Origin: Mesorhizobium sp. B4-1-4
GTDB lineage: Bacteria; Pseudomonadota; Alphaproteobacteria; Rhizobiales; Rhizobiaceae
DNA: 64,000 nucleotides
Direction of reading: 5' to 3'
Assembly: GCF_006439395.2 (NCBI RefSeq)
Contig: NZ_CP083950.1
Span: forward strand, 5,569,001-5,633,000
The translations under genes were made by a program, and so were the position numbers. Positions within the stretch are counted from its first letter, which is position 1. Every line of letters begins with the position of its first letter. Under the pieces are notes generated by a model. That model was not told the DNA's origin and ran no database searches. It saw only the letters and a program-made list of their open reading frames with translations. Below are positions 8,105-17,520 of the stretch, piece by piece.

Positions 8105-9601
8105 TTGGAAGCCAATCCATTCGATCCGCCAGAAGGCTCTCTGCGCAAATCGGTCGGGCGTGGCGCGGTGGTTACCGCGCTGTCGCAGTCGGTGCGGGTC
8201 GCAACACAGATCGTATCCGTCATCGTGCTGTCGCGGCTGCTTTCGCCGCAGGATTTCGGCGTCGTGGCGATGTGCGCGCCGGTGCTGGCCTTCATCGCGC
8301 TATTCCAGGATTTCGGCCTGACCCAGGCGACGATCCAGAAATCCGGCATCCGGCATGAGGAGGTGAACTACCTCTTCTGGATCAACGTCGCCGTCAGCGC
8401 CGTGCTGGCCTGCGTGCTGGCGGGTGCGGCGCCGCTGGTCGCCACCTTCTATGGCGAGCCGCGCGTGACCGGCCTGGTGGCCGCGTTCGGACTGCAGATC
8501 ATGGCCTATGGGCTCGGCGCCCAGCATCTGGCGCTTTTGACGCGCCGCATGCAGTTCGGGCGCCTGGCGATCATCGATGTCGCCAGCGCGGTCGCGGGGC
8601 TGGCGGTTTCGATCGCCTGGACCTTCATCGACCGCTCCTATTGGTCGCTTTTTGCCGGCACACTGACCGGCGCCGTGCTGCCGACGCTCTGCTACTGGGC
8701 CAGTTCGCGCTGGCGGCCCGGCCTGCCGCGCAAGGTGGCGGGCATCAGCGAGCTGATCAATTTCGGCGCCGGCATCACCGGCTTCAATTTCGCCAATTTC
8801 TTTGCCCGCAACCTCGATAACGTGCTGATCGGCAAATACTGGGGCGAGGCCCAGCTAGGCCTGTACGACCGCGCCTACAAGCTGCTTCTGTTCCCGCTCA
8901 GCCAAATCACCAATCCCTTGTCGAAGGTCATGGTGCCGGCGCTCTCCAGGCTCAAGGACGAGCCAGACCGCTACCGCAGCGCCTATCTGCGCGTCATGCC
9001 GCTGATCCTGCTGGTGGCGCTGCCCGGCGTCGCCTTCGCCACCGCGATGTCGGACGTGCTGATTCCCTTCGTGCTCGGCGAGCAGTGGCGTGAAAGCGCC
9101 CCGATCTTCCTGGCGCTCGGCTTTGCCGGCCTGCTGCAGCCACTCAACAACCCGGCGGGCTGGCTTTTCGTCAGCCAGGGCCGCTCCGGCGACTTCATGC
9201 GCTGGGGCATCATCACGGCCGTGACCTCGGTGATCGCCTTCGCAATTGGCCTGCCCTATGGCGCGCTGGGGGTGGCGGTGGCCTATGCGGTCAGCGAGTA
9301 TCTGCGCACGCCCTTCCTGTGGCTCTATGTCGGCAAGAGCGGACCGCTGCGGGCCAGCCATGTGCTGCGCGGAGCAACGCCATTCGTGCTCGGCGCGCAT
9401 CTGGCGCTGGCGGCGGTCTGGCTGATCAAGCCGGTCTTGCCGCAGCAGCATGTCGTCGCCCTGGCCAGCGGTGCCGTGCTCGCCTACGCCATCACCATCG
9501 TCGTCGCGCTGGTGTTCGCACCCGGCCGTGAGGCCTTGCGCGAGGCTCTGAAAATGTTGCCGGCAAGGCCGCCGGCGGCGACACCGCGTGAAGCGCAATA
9601 A
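8105..9601 (+). CDS. Wzx-type polysaccharide flippase (MATE/MOP superfamily)
   Basis: About 498-aa membrane protein with 12 or more hydrophobic segments and the amphipathic N-terminus typical of oligosaccharide flippases. It should move the undecaprenyl-linked repeat unit across the inner membrane (the ExoT/Wzx role). No ATG lies near the conserved N-terminus; TTG at 8105 with AGGA upstream is the best guess, and GTG at 8042 would add a glycine-rich stretch. It is followed after about 50 bases by the phosphoribosyltransferase-HAD gene. ExoT is the nearest functional match but the assignment is to family only. Confidence 0.82.
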   Translation: MEANPFDPPEGSLRKSVGRGAVVTALSQSVRVATQIVSVIVLSRLLSPQDFGVVAMCAPVLAFIALFQDFGLTQATIQKSGIRHEEVNYLFWINVAVSAVLACVLAGAAPLVATFYGEPRVTGLVAAFGLQIMAYGLGAQHLALLTRRMQFGRLAIIDVASAVAGLAVSIAWTFIDRSYWSLFAGTLTGAVLPTLCYWASSRWRPGLPRKVAGISELINFGAGITGFNFANFFARNLDNVLIGKYWGEAQLGLYDRAYKLLLFPLSQITNPLSKVMVPALSRLKDEPDRYRSAYLRVMPLILLVALPGVAFATAMSDVLIPFVLGEQWRESAPIFLALGFAGLLQPLNNPAGWLFVSQGRSGDFMRWGIITAVTSVIAFAIGLPYGALGVAVAYAVSEYLRTPFLWLYVGKSGPLRASHVLRGATPFVLGAHLALAAVWLIKPVLPQQHVVALASGAVLAYAITIVVALVFAPGREALREALKMLPARPPAATPREAQ

Positions 9602-9652
9602 TTTCGGCGCTTTCGACCATTATCCCATCCATCCGAGCAGCAGGTCCGATCC

Positions 9653-10675
9653 ATGCACTACCGATCGATCTCCGACATGAACGACGCCATCGTCGGCAAC
9701 CTTCACCGGCTGCCGCGCGACGTCGACCTGGTGGTCGGCGTTCCCAGAAGCGGCGTGCTGGCGGCGACGCTGGTCAGCCTCGCGGCCAACATTCCGATGA
9801 CCGACCTCGACAGCTTCTTGGAAGGCCGGGTCTACACGTCAGGCATCACCAAGCGCCGCGCCGCGCTCGACCGCAAGGTTTCGGACATGCGCAAGGTGCT
9901 GGTGATCGATGACAGCGTTTCCGGCGGCAACGCCATGCGCGACGCCCGCGCCCGAATAAAGGCTGCCGGCATTGAGGCCGACTTCACCTTCGCCGCCGTG
10001 TTCGGCCTGCGGCCGCAGCATCCCGAAACCGATATCGTCTTCGAAATCGTGCCGCATCCACGCATGTTCCAGTGGAATTTCATGCACCACAAGTTCCTGG
10101 CGCAATGCTGCGTCGACATAGACGGCGTGCTGTGCCTCGATCCGACCGAGGCGGAGAACGACGACGGCCCGGCCTACGAGAAATTCCTCAGCGAAGCGCG
10201 GCCGCTTCATGCGCCGACCCACAGGATCGGCTGGCTGGTCACCAGCCGGCTCGAGAAATACCGCACGCTGACCGAGGCGTGGCTGGCCAAGCACGGGATC
10301 CAGTATGACCATCTGGTCATGCTTGACCTGCCGAGCAAGGCGGAGCGGCAGCGGCTTGGCGCGCACGGCAGTTTCAAGGCTGATTTCTATCGCAAATCCG
10401 ATGCCATCCTGTTCATCGAAAGCGAGCACGCGCAGGCGCTGAGGATCACCGAGCTGTCGGGCAAGCCGGTGCTGTGCGTCGAGACCCACATGGTAAGCTT
10501 TCCCGAGGCGCTATCCTTGCCGGCGCTTGGCCAGGCGGCGCGAAACCTGCCGGCCAGGCTGCGGCAGATCAACTCGCAGGAAGGCCGCAAGAGCGTCGTC
10601 AAGTCCCTGGCTCGCGCCCTGCTTGGCGCCCGTGGCTACGAAACGCTCAGAAGCCGGGGCAAGCGCCCGGCCTGA
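9653..10675 (+). CDS. phosphoribosyltransferase-HAD-like fusion protein
   Basis: 340-aa protein with two parts. Residues about 20-125 look like a type I phosphoribosyltransferase: VVGVPRSG near 27-34 and the PRPP loop VLVIDDSVSGGN at 82-93. Residues about 150-300 look like a HAD-type phosphatase fold: DIDGVLCLD at 155-163 has the two aspartates of motif I, and VTSR and FIES later fit motifs II and IV. It may act on a phosphoribosyl nucleotide or sugar phosphate; the substrate is not predictable. Its place between a flippase and a glycosyltransferase suggests a surface-polysaccharide role, for instance a modified sugar precursor. Confidence 0.75.
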   Translation: MHYRSISDMNDAIVGNLHRLPRDVDLVVGVPRSGVLAATLVSLAANIPMTDLDSFLEGRVYTSGITKRRAALDRKVSDMRKVLVIDDSVSGGNAMRDARARIKAAGIEADFTFAAVFGLRPQHPETDIVFEIVPHPRMFQWNFMHHKFLAQCCVDIDGVLCLDPTEAENDDGPAYEKFLSEARPLHAPTHRIGWLVTSRLEKYRTLTEAWLAKHGIQYDHLVMLDLPSKAERQRLGAHGSFKADFYRKSDAILFIESEHAQALRITELSGKPVLCVETHMVSFPEALSLPALGQAARNLPARLRQINSQEGRKSVVKSLARALLGARGYETLRSRGKRPA

Positions 10676-10681
10676 ATTGCC

Positions 10682-11761
10682 CTACGCGGCCTGACGGGCG
10701 CGCTGCTGCACCGCCCTGTCCAGTATCGAGAAAAAGGTGACGAACTGACGATCCGGATCAAGCTCCGGGCGCGCCGCGAAGCCGCGCGCGAGGCCCGAGA
10801 CCCGATCATACTCCTTGTTATCGTTCCACAGCAGCCTGACGGCAGCCACCCAGTCGGCGAGCGGAGCATCGTGGTCCAGCACCGCGCCGCCGGGACCGAT
10901 CGCTTCGGGCAGGCCGCCGCGCCGCGAACCGACGACCGGAATGCCGCTGCAATGGGCCTCGGACGCCACGCGCCCCCAGGCCTCCTCCCATTTGCTGGGC
11001 GCAAGCAGGATCCTGGTGCGGCCATAGACCGTCTTCATGTCGCTGGTGCGGTTCTCCAGCGTGACGTTACCAAGGGGCGCGATCGTTTCCTCGATGCGCG
11101 CGCGATGGTCGTCATCCAGCTTCCAGCTCTCGACGAACAGGAACGGGATTTCGGGGCACGCGCCAGCGATACGCACCGCAAGCTCGAAGCCCTTTTCCTC
11201 ATACGGATTGATCAGGGTCACGAACTGGCCCGTCGTCGGCGTGCTGTAATGCGTCGGGTTGATGGTCGGCGGGATCACCGTCGCCTTGATGCCGAACTCA
11301 CGCTTGTAGGTACGCGCGGTGAAATCGGAATTGGCGATATAGAGCGCCGAGTGCAACTCGCGCAGATCGCCACCCAGCTCGTGAAACTCGACATTTCTGA
11401 GATAGACGACCAGCGGCACGCCCTCGGCCTGCAGCGCCTTGCCGAGCGGAACCGATTTGTGGCACTGGACCACCGCTACATCCGGCTTCACCCGGTTGAC
11501 GGCAAAGCCCGCGGCCTCCCAGGGAAACCACGCCCTTATCACCGGATAGCCGGGGAAGCTGTCGACGACCGCCGGCTGACGCAACAGCTTCATCTTGGCG
11601 CGTGCCTTGAAACCGAAGACACCCTCTCCGAACAGGGCAGCGAGCACCGCCGCCTCGTGTCCGTGTTCGATCAACTGTTCGACCAGGTGATGGGTGCTCG
11701 ACTGGACACCGCCGCTGAATTCGGGCGGATACCCGTTACCACCTGCAAAAAGAACTTTCAT
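10682..11761 (-). CDS. GT4 family glycosyltransferase
   Basis: 359-aa GT-B enzyme starting MKVLFAGGNGYPPEFSGGVQ, the glycine-rich loop of family 4 transferases. The C-terminal nucleotide-sugar site is visible as LLAPSKWEEAWGRVASEAHC and SRRGGLPEAIGPGGAVL. It runs convergent to the phosphoribosyltransferase-HAD gene with a 6-base gap and lies downstream of ugd across about 210 bases. It likely transfers a sugar during EPS or LPS assembly; the proximity of UDP-glucose dehydrogenase would allow a glucuronosyl role, but this is inference. Confidence 0.85.
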   Translation of the reverse strand: MKVLFAGGNGYPPEFSGGVQSSTHHLVEQLIEHGHEAAVLAALFGEGVFGFKARAKMKLLRQPAVVDSFPGYPVIRAWFPWEAAGFAVNRVKPDVAVVQCHKSVPLGKALQAEGVPLVVYLRNVEFHELGGDLRELHSALYIANSDFTARTYKREFGIKATVIPPTINPTHYSTPTTGQFVTLINPYEEKGFELAVRIAGACPEIPFLFVESWKLDDDHRARIEETIAPLGNVTLENRTSDMKTVYGRTRILLAPSKWEEAWGRVASEAHCSGIPVVGSRRGGLPEAIGPGGAVLDHDAPLADWVAAVRLLWNDNKEYDRVSGLARGFAARPELDPDRQFVTFFSILDRAVQQRARQAA

Positions 11762-11975
11762 GATGCCGGCTCCTCGTCTTTTCGCGTTTCATGCATGCGG
11801 CCAACGAAGAGCCGCGTCGAAGCCGCCTCAGGCGTACCGTGGCGGATCAAGCGTCGCGAACGGATCGGTGCATGAGTGCCATCCGGTGAACCGGATCGGA
11901 TCATCGGGCGAACTGCGCCGGTCACGTTGCGCGCGCTCGTCGCGGCTTCCGTTCCGGGGCTGTCCGTAACGGGCC

Positions 11976-13307
11976 TCACGCCGCCATTCTGCCGATCGAG
12001 TGGTATTCGATGCCGTGGCGCGCCACGACCTTGGGGTCATAGAGGTTGCGGCCGTCGAAGATGACCGGCGTCGTCAGCGCATCCTTCAGCGCGTCGAAGG
12101 ACGGCGCGCGGAAGCTTTTCCATTCGGTGGCGATGAGAAGCGCATCGGCGCCGCGCAGGGCGGCTTCCTTGGTGCCGCACAGCATCAGGTCGTCGCGCAG
12201 CCCGTAGATGGCCTGGCATTCCTGCATCGCCTCGGGATCGTAGGCCTGCACGGTCGCGCCGGCCTTCCAGAGCGCCTCCATCAGGACGCGCGCCGGCGCC
12301 TCGCGCATGTCGTCGGTGTTGGGCTTGAAGGCCAGGCCCCACAGCGCAAAGGTCTTGCCCTTGAGGTTGCCCTTGAAATAGCGGTTCACCTTGTCGAACA
12401 GCACGGATTTCTGGTCGTTGTTGCGCTCCTCGACGGCGCGCAACAGCTTGGCGTCGAACTTGACGCCCTCGGCGGTCTTGATCAGGGCGCGCACGTCCTT
12501 GGGGAAACACGAGCCGCCATAGCCCAGCCCCGGGTAGATGAAGTGGTAGCCGATGCGCGGATCGCTGCCGATGCCCTTGCGCACCTCCTCGATATCGGCG
12601 CCCAGCTGCTCGGCCAGATTGGCCATCTCGTTCATGAAGCTGATCTTGGTCGCCAGCATGCAATTGGCGGCGTATTTCGTGAATTCGGCGCTGCGCACGT
12701 CCATCACGATCATCTTCTCGTGGTTGCGGTTAAAGGGCGCGTAGAGCTCGCGCATCACCGCCTCGGTGTCCTCGCTGGATGTGCCGACGATGATGCGGTC
12801 CGGCTTCATGCAGTCGGCGACGGCCGAGCCTTCTTTGAGGAATTCGGGGTTGGAGGCGACGTCGAAGGTCAGGTCCTCACGCCCTCGCTTCTTCAGCGTC
12901 TCGGCGATCCTCGCCTTTACCTTTTCGCAGGTGCCGACCGGCACGGTCGACTTGCCGACAACGATCTTGGCGGTATCCATCTCGCGGCCGATAGTCTCGG
13001 CGACCGCCAGCACATATTTGAGATCGGCCGAACCATCCTCGCCGGGCGGCGTGCCGACGGCGATCATCTGGATTTCACCATGCTTGACGGCGGCGGCGGC
13101 ATCGGTGGTGAATTTGATGCGGCCGGCGGCGTGATTTTCCCTGACGATGCTTTCGAGGCCTGGCTCGAAGATCGGGACCAAGCCCTGGTTCAGTCGCTCG
13201 ACCTTGTTTGCGTCGACATCGACGCAAACCACCTGGTGGCCGACTTCGGCAAGCACCGCTGCCTGCACGAGGCCGACATAGCCAATTCCAAACACCGTCA
13301 AGTTCAT
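11976..13307 (-). CDS. ugd: UDP-glucose 6-dehydrogenase
   Basis: 443-aa enzyme oxidising UDP-glucose to UDP-glucuronate with two NAD+. The N-terminal dinucleotide loop GIGYVGLV is at residues 7-14 and the catalytic-cysteine motif YGGSCFPKD near 265. Length and domain order match the UDP-glucose/GDP-mannose dehydrogenase family. The product feeds glucuronate-containing surface polysaccharides; in rhizobia the homologue is often called rkpK. Its substrate comes from the exoN product encoded at the start of the window. Confidence 0.95.
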   Translation of the reverse strand: MNLTVFGIGYVGLVQAAVLAEVGHQVVCVDVDANKVERLNQGLVPIFEPGLESIVRENHAAGRIKFTTDAAAAVKHGEIQMIAVGTPPGEDGSADLKYVLAVAETIGREMDTAKIVVGKSTVPVGTCEKVKARIAETLKKRGREDLTFDVASNPEFLKEGSAVADCMKPDRIIVGTSSEDTEAVMRELYAPFNRNHEKMIVMDVRSAEFTKYAANCMLATKISFMNEMANLAEQLGADIEEVRKGIGSDPRIGYHFIYPGLGYGGSCFPKDVRALIKTAEGVKFDAKLLRAVEERNNDQKSVLFDKVNRYFKGNLKGKTFALWGLAFKPNTDDMREAPARVLMEALWKAGATVQAYDPEAMQECQAIYGLRDDLMLCGTKEAALRGADALLIATEWKSFRAPSFDALKDALTTPVIFDGRNLYDPKVVARHGIEYHSIGRMAA

Positions 13308-13356
13308 TCGGTTTCGTTCCTTCCCAAGGCCGCGAACCGTTTACGGTCCGGCCGGT

Positions 13357-14238
13357 TCAATTCGTCTTTCCCACTTCCTTTACTCTACATACCAGCGATT
13401 CCGGAAACTGGCATGGCTCGCCGAGCGCTGTGAAGGCAACGCGATCCACCTGCAGCGAAATCTTGCGGCCCGGATCCGCGAACGCCCCCATCCAGCCCTT
13501 CATGGTATCGCTGCCCCAAAGGCTGAAGAAGATCTTCTGGGCGTGGGCGGGCAGCTTCGCCGGATCGGTGATGGTGTTCACCAGCTTGCCGTTGACATAC
13601 CAGCGCAAACTGTCCTTCTGCCAGACGAAGGCGTAATCGTTGAACCCGCCGTCGGTGCCGCCCGGCACGTCGACCAGCTTCTCGTTCTTGCCCTTGCCGG
13701 CGATGTAGGCGTTGACCTGTACCTTGGAGGTGTCCTTGGTCAGGATCTCGAAGTCGATCTCATCCCAGGGCTGCTTGTCGGACGGGCCGATATAGGAAAA
13801 GAAAGCGGCGTTGAGACCGGGACCCATGTCGGTCTTCAGCCGCGCCTCGTAGGTGCCATAGCCGTAGCGCTGCTTGGTCTGGACCTCGCCGCAGACGAAC
13901 TCACGATCCTTCGTCTTCTGCTTCTCGAAGCCCAGCGACAACACACCGTCCGACAGGCTGACCTGCCCTTTCGACCAGGTGCAATTCTGGTGGCTGCCAT
14001 TTGTCCAGCCGTCGGAAACATACCAGCGCTGACGGTTGAAACTGGTGAAATCGTCGACGAAGGACGGGGACGTCTCGATATTCTGCGCATGGGCAGGAAC
14101 TGCCAGCAGGCTGCCCAGGGCAACCAGCAGCAGCGCACAGAGCAAACCCAATCGATCCGGGCTGTCTTGCCTGGTCCGGCGCGCGAAGGGCCTTGCGTGA
14201 ATTGCTGTCGCGGACGTGGTTTTCGGATCAGAATTCAT
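13357..14238 (-). CDS. exoK: GH16 endo-beta-glycanase, ExoK-like
   Basis: 293-aa secreted glycosidase. An N-terminal hydrophobic stretch (LGLLCALLLVALGSLLAVPA) ending at AHA is a Sec signal peptide. The mature domain has the GH16 catalytic motif DEIDFEIL and the substrate-face block YGYGTYEARLKTD. ExoK of Sinorhizobium cleaves nascent succinoglycan; in that locus it follows exoL. Here it lies about 8 kb from exoL with several genes between. The ATG at 14238 is preceded by AAGGTGAG. Two cysteines near the C-terminus may form a disulfide. Confidence 0.88.
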   Translation of the reverse strand: MNSDPKTTSATAIHARPFARRTRQDSPDRLGLLCALLLVALGSLLAVPAHAQNIETSPSFVDDFTSFNRQRWYVSDGWTNGSHQNCTWSKGQVSLSDGVLSLGFEKQKTKDREFVCGEVQTKQRYGYGTYEARLKTDMGPGLNAAFFSYIGPSDKQPWDEIDFEILTKDTSKVQVNAYIAGKGKNEKLVDVPGGTDGGFNDYAFVWQKDSLRWYVNGKLVNTITDPAKLPAHAQKIFFSLWGSDTMKGWMGAFADPGRKISLQVDRVAFTALGEPCQFPESLVCRVKEVGKTN

Positions 14239-14384
14239 ACCAAACTCACCTTTGTGCTGTGCGTCCCCAACCCAAAGTCGACGTTTGAAGTGCCTCCAAA
14301 CGGGCCAACCTCGGCCTTCCTCTTTGACCCTCCTCGAACTTCCTTCCACCTCGCATCAAATTCGTCGTGGCAGTCCCGCACATT

Positions 14385-14786
14385 TCACTTTCGGCCGGCG
14401 CCCGCAGGCCTGGCAAAATCGACCTCGACGGCTGAATCGGACCCCTCATCCTTGTCGAAGACCATATCCAGCGAATGACGGAGTTCCTGCATCATGCCGT
14501 TCTGGCGCGACAGCGCCGCGATGCGGCGCTCGCAATTCAGGATCGACTTTGTCAGTGCGCTGACTTCGGACGACCGGCGATCAGAGGCGGAGCCATTTTC
14601 CATGGCTTCGACGAGGAAAGCCGCGTTGGTCGCCGTCTTGCGGTAGCGGCTCTCCAGGCCGGTTTTCTCGGCCTCGATCTCGGCGGCGATCTGCTCGAAC
14701 AGCTTCGCCAGTCGGTCGAGGCGCGCGATGTCGGCCTGCCGGTCCCGGGCAGGCTCTCTTGATCTGAAGCCGAATATCGAGGCCAT
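14385..14786 (-). CDS. hypothetical coiled-coil protein
   Basis: 133-aa soluble protein not recognised from any family. It is charged and strongly helical: heptad-like runs span about residues 15-60 and 75-110. There is no signal peptide or membrane segment. The upstream region carries a TGC/GCA motif like those of the EPS genes, so it may be co-regulated. The function is unknown. Confidence 0.6.
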   Translation of the reverse strand: MASIFGFRSREPARDRQADIARLDRLAKLFEQIAAEIEAEKTGLESRYRKTATNAAFLVEAMENGSASDRRSSEVSALTKSILNCERRIAALSRQNGMMQELRHSLDMVFDKDEGSDSAVEVDFARPAGAGRK

Positions 14787-14937
14787 GAGCTTAAATTCCT
14801 GTCATCACCGGCGCGCGTGCCGGATTACTGGCCGGCCCCCGCAACCGGGGTTTAAACGTCGCATCGTCCTTCTCCTGCGACGGGGAGAGGGACTTCAGAC
14901 CAATCCGATCGGGGGCCAGTTCGGCTGGTCGTTTTAT

Positions 14938-14953
14938 TTGCTGCACCGCAACA
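14938..14953. promoter_or_regulatory. TGC/GCA motif
   Basis: TTGCTGCACCGCAACA, matching the exoL-upstream site at 14 of 16 positions. It lies in the 285-base gap between the coiled-coil gene and the ExoU-like gene, about 150 bases before the former. Confidence 0.5.
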
Positions 14954-15072
14954 TAGACTGCCATCCCCTAAGCCGTGAGGCAACCACCCAATTCGTAAAC
15001 TCATAAATCCGATGGAAATGCTTTGCGCGATGAGTCTGTCGGCGGTGGGGCAGAACAAGCGTTTCCCGCGTC

Positions 15073-16095
15073 TTACCGCTCCTTGCCCGTGCTGGTTCCC
15101 GCCATCAGGAAACGAAGCCGCGGCACATGCTTATGCCTGGACGTAAGGCCGACGCGACGAAACAGCGCCTCGAGCTTGTCGCAGGCCACGCCCTGGACGA
15201 TGGGAACGAGGTTGGATTGACTCGCGAAAGCATAGGCCACGGCCGAAGCCAGGCCGCGCTCGGCTTTCACGTCGAGGAAATTGCGCAACCGGTATTTGTC
15301 GCGCACGTGCCGCTCGTGCCGCCGCAGCACCGCCCTGGACCCTTCCGGCAGGCTGTCGATCGCCAGCAGCGCCAGATCGGCATCGGCCAGCCGCTTCAAG
15401 TCCTGCGTCTTGTGACGGCCGCTGAGCGAATCGGCGCGCACGATGGCGCCGTAACCGCAGGAACGGATGACCTTGAACCGGGCTCCGTGGGCGACCGCGC
15501 GCGCGTAAAGCTCATAATCCTCGCCCAGGCGCAGGCTTTCGTCGTAGCGCAACCCGTGCCGGTCGAGGAAGGCGCGGCTGATCACTGGTTTCAAGAAACC
15601 AAGCTCGCCTCTTTGTACGCGGCGCCTGGAGATGTTGCTTTCGACGAAGCGCTCGAAGTCGAGGAATTCCGGATCGGCGGCAAAATCCGGGGCGACGATC
15701 TTCGTCGCGTCGCTCGTCGCGTCATCCCTGATGAGCATGATGTTGTCCGCCGCGAAATCCCAATCGGCGACGGCAAACAGGTTGCGGAACCGTCCCTCGA
15801 GAAAGAAGTCGTCGGCGTCCAGAATGCTGATGAACGGCGCTTGCGAGCCAGCGATCGCGGCGTTGCGGGCGAAGGAAGGACCGCGATTGATGTCGAGGCG
15901 CATCACCGCAAGCCGGCCGCTGCCATCGTCGGCGGAGCGGGCGACTTCAGCCGTATTGTCGGTGGAGCCGTCGTCGACGACGACGACCTCCGCCACTTCC
16001 GGCTCGCGCAACGCGGATGCGATGGCGACCGCGATCGTGCGTGCCGCGTTTTTGGCCGCGATGATCACGCAGACTTGGGATTTCGTCATCGACAT
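15073..16095 (-). CDS. exoU: GT2 family glycosyltransferase, ExoU-like
   Basis: 340-aa GT-A enzyme: VCVIIAAKNAARTIAVAI at the N-terminus, VVVDDGSTDNT and the DADD metal site, plus LRLGEDYELYARA, a motif shared with the ExoO-like enzyme (LRIGEDYILFADA). The ATG at 16095 has AGAGG eight bases upstream; an in-frame ATG at 16164 would overlap the previous gene and lacks a ribosome-binding site. In Sinorhizobium, exoU is next to exoX-exoY-exoF, and here those genes follow on the other side of the lasso cluster. Specificity for a side-chain glucose is inferred from that order. Confidence 0.8.
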   Translation of the reverse strand: MSMTKSQVCVIIAAKNAARTIAVAIASALREPEVAEVVVVDDGSTDNTAEVARSADDGSGRLAVMRLDINRGPSFARNAAIAGSQAPFISILDADDFFLEGRFRNLFAVADWDFAADNIMLIRDDATSDATKIVAPDFAADPEFLDFERFVESNISRRRVQRGELGFLKPVISRAFLDRHGLRYDESLRLGEDYELYARAVAHGARFKVIRSCGYGAIVRADSLSGRHKTQDLKRLADADLALLAIDSLPEGSRAVLRRHERHVRDKYRLRNFLDVKAERGLASAVAYAFASQSNLVPIVQGVACDKLEALFRRVGLTSRHKHVPRLRFLMAGTSTGKER

Positions 16096-16141
16096 TGGTT
16101 CTGCCTCTTGCACAGGTTCCGATGCCCTCGCCCTGTACGTG

Positions 16142-17290
16142 TCAACGTTCGACGCCACCGCCATCGCGGGTCGGCCGCTCGAAGATGCGGCGGCTTATGT
16201 CCGCCGACGCTGCCCAGCCGGCCTCGGCCAGGTAGCGGACGGGAGCCCTGCCGCACAATTCCCACAACACCGTTCGCCGCTGCGGCCAGCGCAGCGATGA
16301 CAGCCACGGCGCGATGACCATGTTGAGCAGATCCTCATTGCCGATGCGCGACAGGACCCGCGTGGCCCGCTCCGACAAAAGCGTGCCGGCACCGCCGAGC
16401 AGCACGTCGGCGGCGCGCAGGCCGAGCAGCAGCGTATCGTCCAGCCCCTGGCTCGCCGCGGCATCGAGCACACGGCGCTGATCGGCCTCGTCGAGACGGC
16501 TGGCGCTGGCCCTGATATCGCAGACATGGCCGGCGCAGGGTTCGCGGTTGAACAGCGCCTTGGCAACGCTGATGCAAGACAGCACCAGGGTGTCGGCGGC
16601 CGACGTGAATGGCACTTCGGTGCCGGCGATCTCGACCAGTTGTTTGCGCCGCAAGAACCCGTCAGAGTCACGCGGACTGGGCGAACCGGGCTGCTGGAGG
16701 CGATAGTGAAGGTCGACGGTCGACGATTTCGGCCCATTGCCGCGATTCATATGCTGTTCGCCGAGGAAGCGAACCCACCAGACGGAGCGCGATTTGCCGG
16801 ACACTTCATAGCCGATCGAGCGCAGCGCATCGCGCGCCTTCGAGAAGCCGGCAGGGGAGACCAGGATGTCGACATCGCCCGAAGGCTTCATGAAATGGTC
16901 GCCGTAAAGAAGGTGCTGCTGGAATGGGCCCTTCAGAAAGACGAAGTCGATCTGCCTGTCGCGAAGCGCCTCATGGATTGCCAGCGAATCCATCAGGCAG
17001 GCGGCATTCATGGAAACCGTCCGCCTGCGATAGGTATCGAGCCATTCGAAGAGCTCGGCCGGCTTTTCGCCCGCCGGCGCACGCGACAGGACCTTCAGGA
17101 CGAAGGTCGCGACCTTGTTCAGCCTGGCAATGTCGGCGAGCATGGCATCGGAAAGGCCCGGCGTCGACACCTCGCCGGCCGAGGCGGCCGGGCCCGCGAA
17201 ATACAAGCGCAGGCAGGCCCGCACATAGGCAATCTCGTCGGCGCAATCCGCGGCGCGCAGTCGTTCATAGGAACTTTCCGGCAAGGCCAT
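16142..17290 (-). CDS. NTP_transf_5-type nucleotidyltransferase
   Basis: About 382-aa protein of the uncharacterised nucleotidyltransferase family often found in lasso-peptide clusters. The minimal motif is present: KGP at residues 120-122, then GDVDILV with acidic residues at 139 and 141, the spacing of the DNA-polymerase-beta-like fold. The ATG at 17290 is preferred over one 60 bases upstream because the longer N-terminus looks non-coding. It is divergent from the lasso precursor gene, with a shared 516-base regulatory region. It could modify the lasso peptide, or act on a sugar or lipid of the EPS system. A homologous gene lies at 31.7-32.7 kb beside the second B1/B2 pair. Confidence 0.75.
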   Translation of the reverse strand: MALPESSYERLRAADCADEIAYVRACLRLYFAGPAASAGEVSTPGLSDAMLADIARLNKVATFVLKVLSRAPAGEKPAELFEWLDTYRRRTVSMNAACLMDSLAIHEALRDRQIDFVFLKGPFQQHLLYGDHFMKPSGDVDILVSPAGFSKARDALRSIGYEVSGKSRSVWWVRFLGEQHMNRGNGPKSSTVDLHYRLQQPGSPSPRDSDGFLRRKQLVEIAGTEVPFTSAADTLVLSCISVAKALFNREPCAGHVCDIRASASRLDEADQRRVLDAAASQGLDDTLLLGLRAADVLLGGAGTLLSERATRVLSRIGNEDLLNMVIAPWLSSLRWPQRRTVLWELCGRAPVRYLAEAGWAASADISRRIFERPTRDGGGVER

Positions 17291-17388
17291 TGAGCGCACA
17301 GTCTCCAAAAAAGCGATTTGCGCCACGCGTATGCTGCAAGTGCGAAGCAAAGCATCCTCAAAAACCTCGGCGCCGTAAAGTCCTTCCT

Positions 17389-17412
17389 TTGCAGCGCGGA
17401 ATTTTGCAACCA
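17389..17412. promoter_or_regulatory. TGC/GCA motif upstream of the nucleotidyltransferase
   Basis: TTTGCAGCGCGGAATTTTGC followed by AACC; two half-sites separated by an AT tract, about 100 bases before the nucleotidyltransferase start. Confidence 0.4.
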
Positions 17413-17520
17413 GAGCGTTTACCCGCTTACCCGAACGTGGCGAAGTACAGGCTGAAATTCCGATCCTATCGAAGCAACCTCAGCCCGCCATCAACCACGA
17501 ATGGGCCAACAAAAATCCGT

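Noticed and set aside
14787..15072. tRNA or small RNA in the gap beside the coiled-coil gene
   Set aside because: No cloverleaf or promoter-terminator pair could be drawn; only the TGC/GCA motif stands out.
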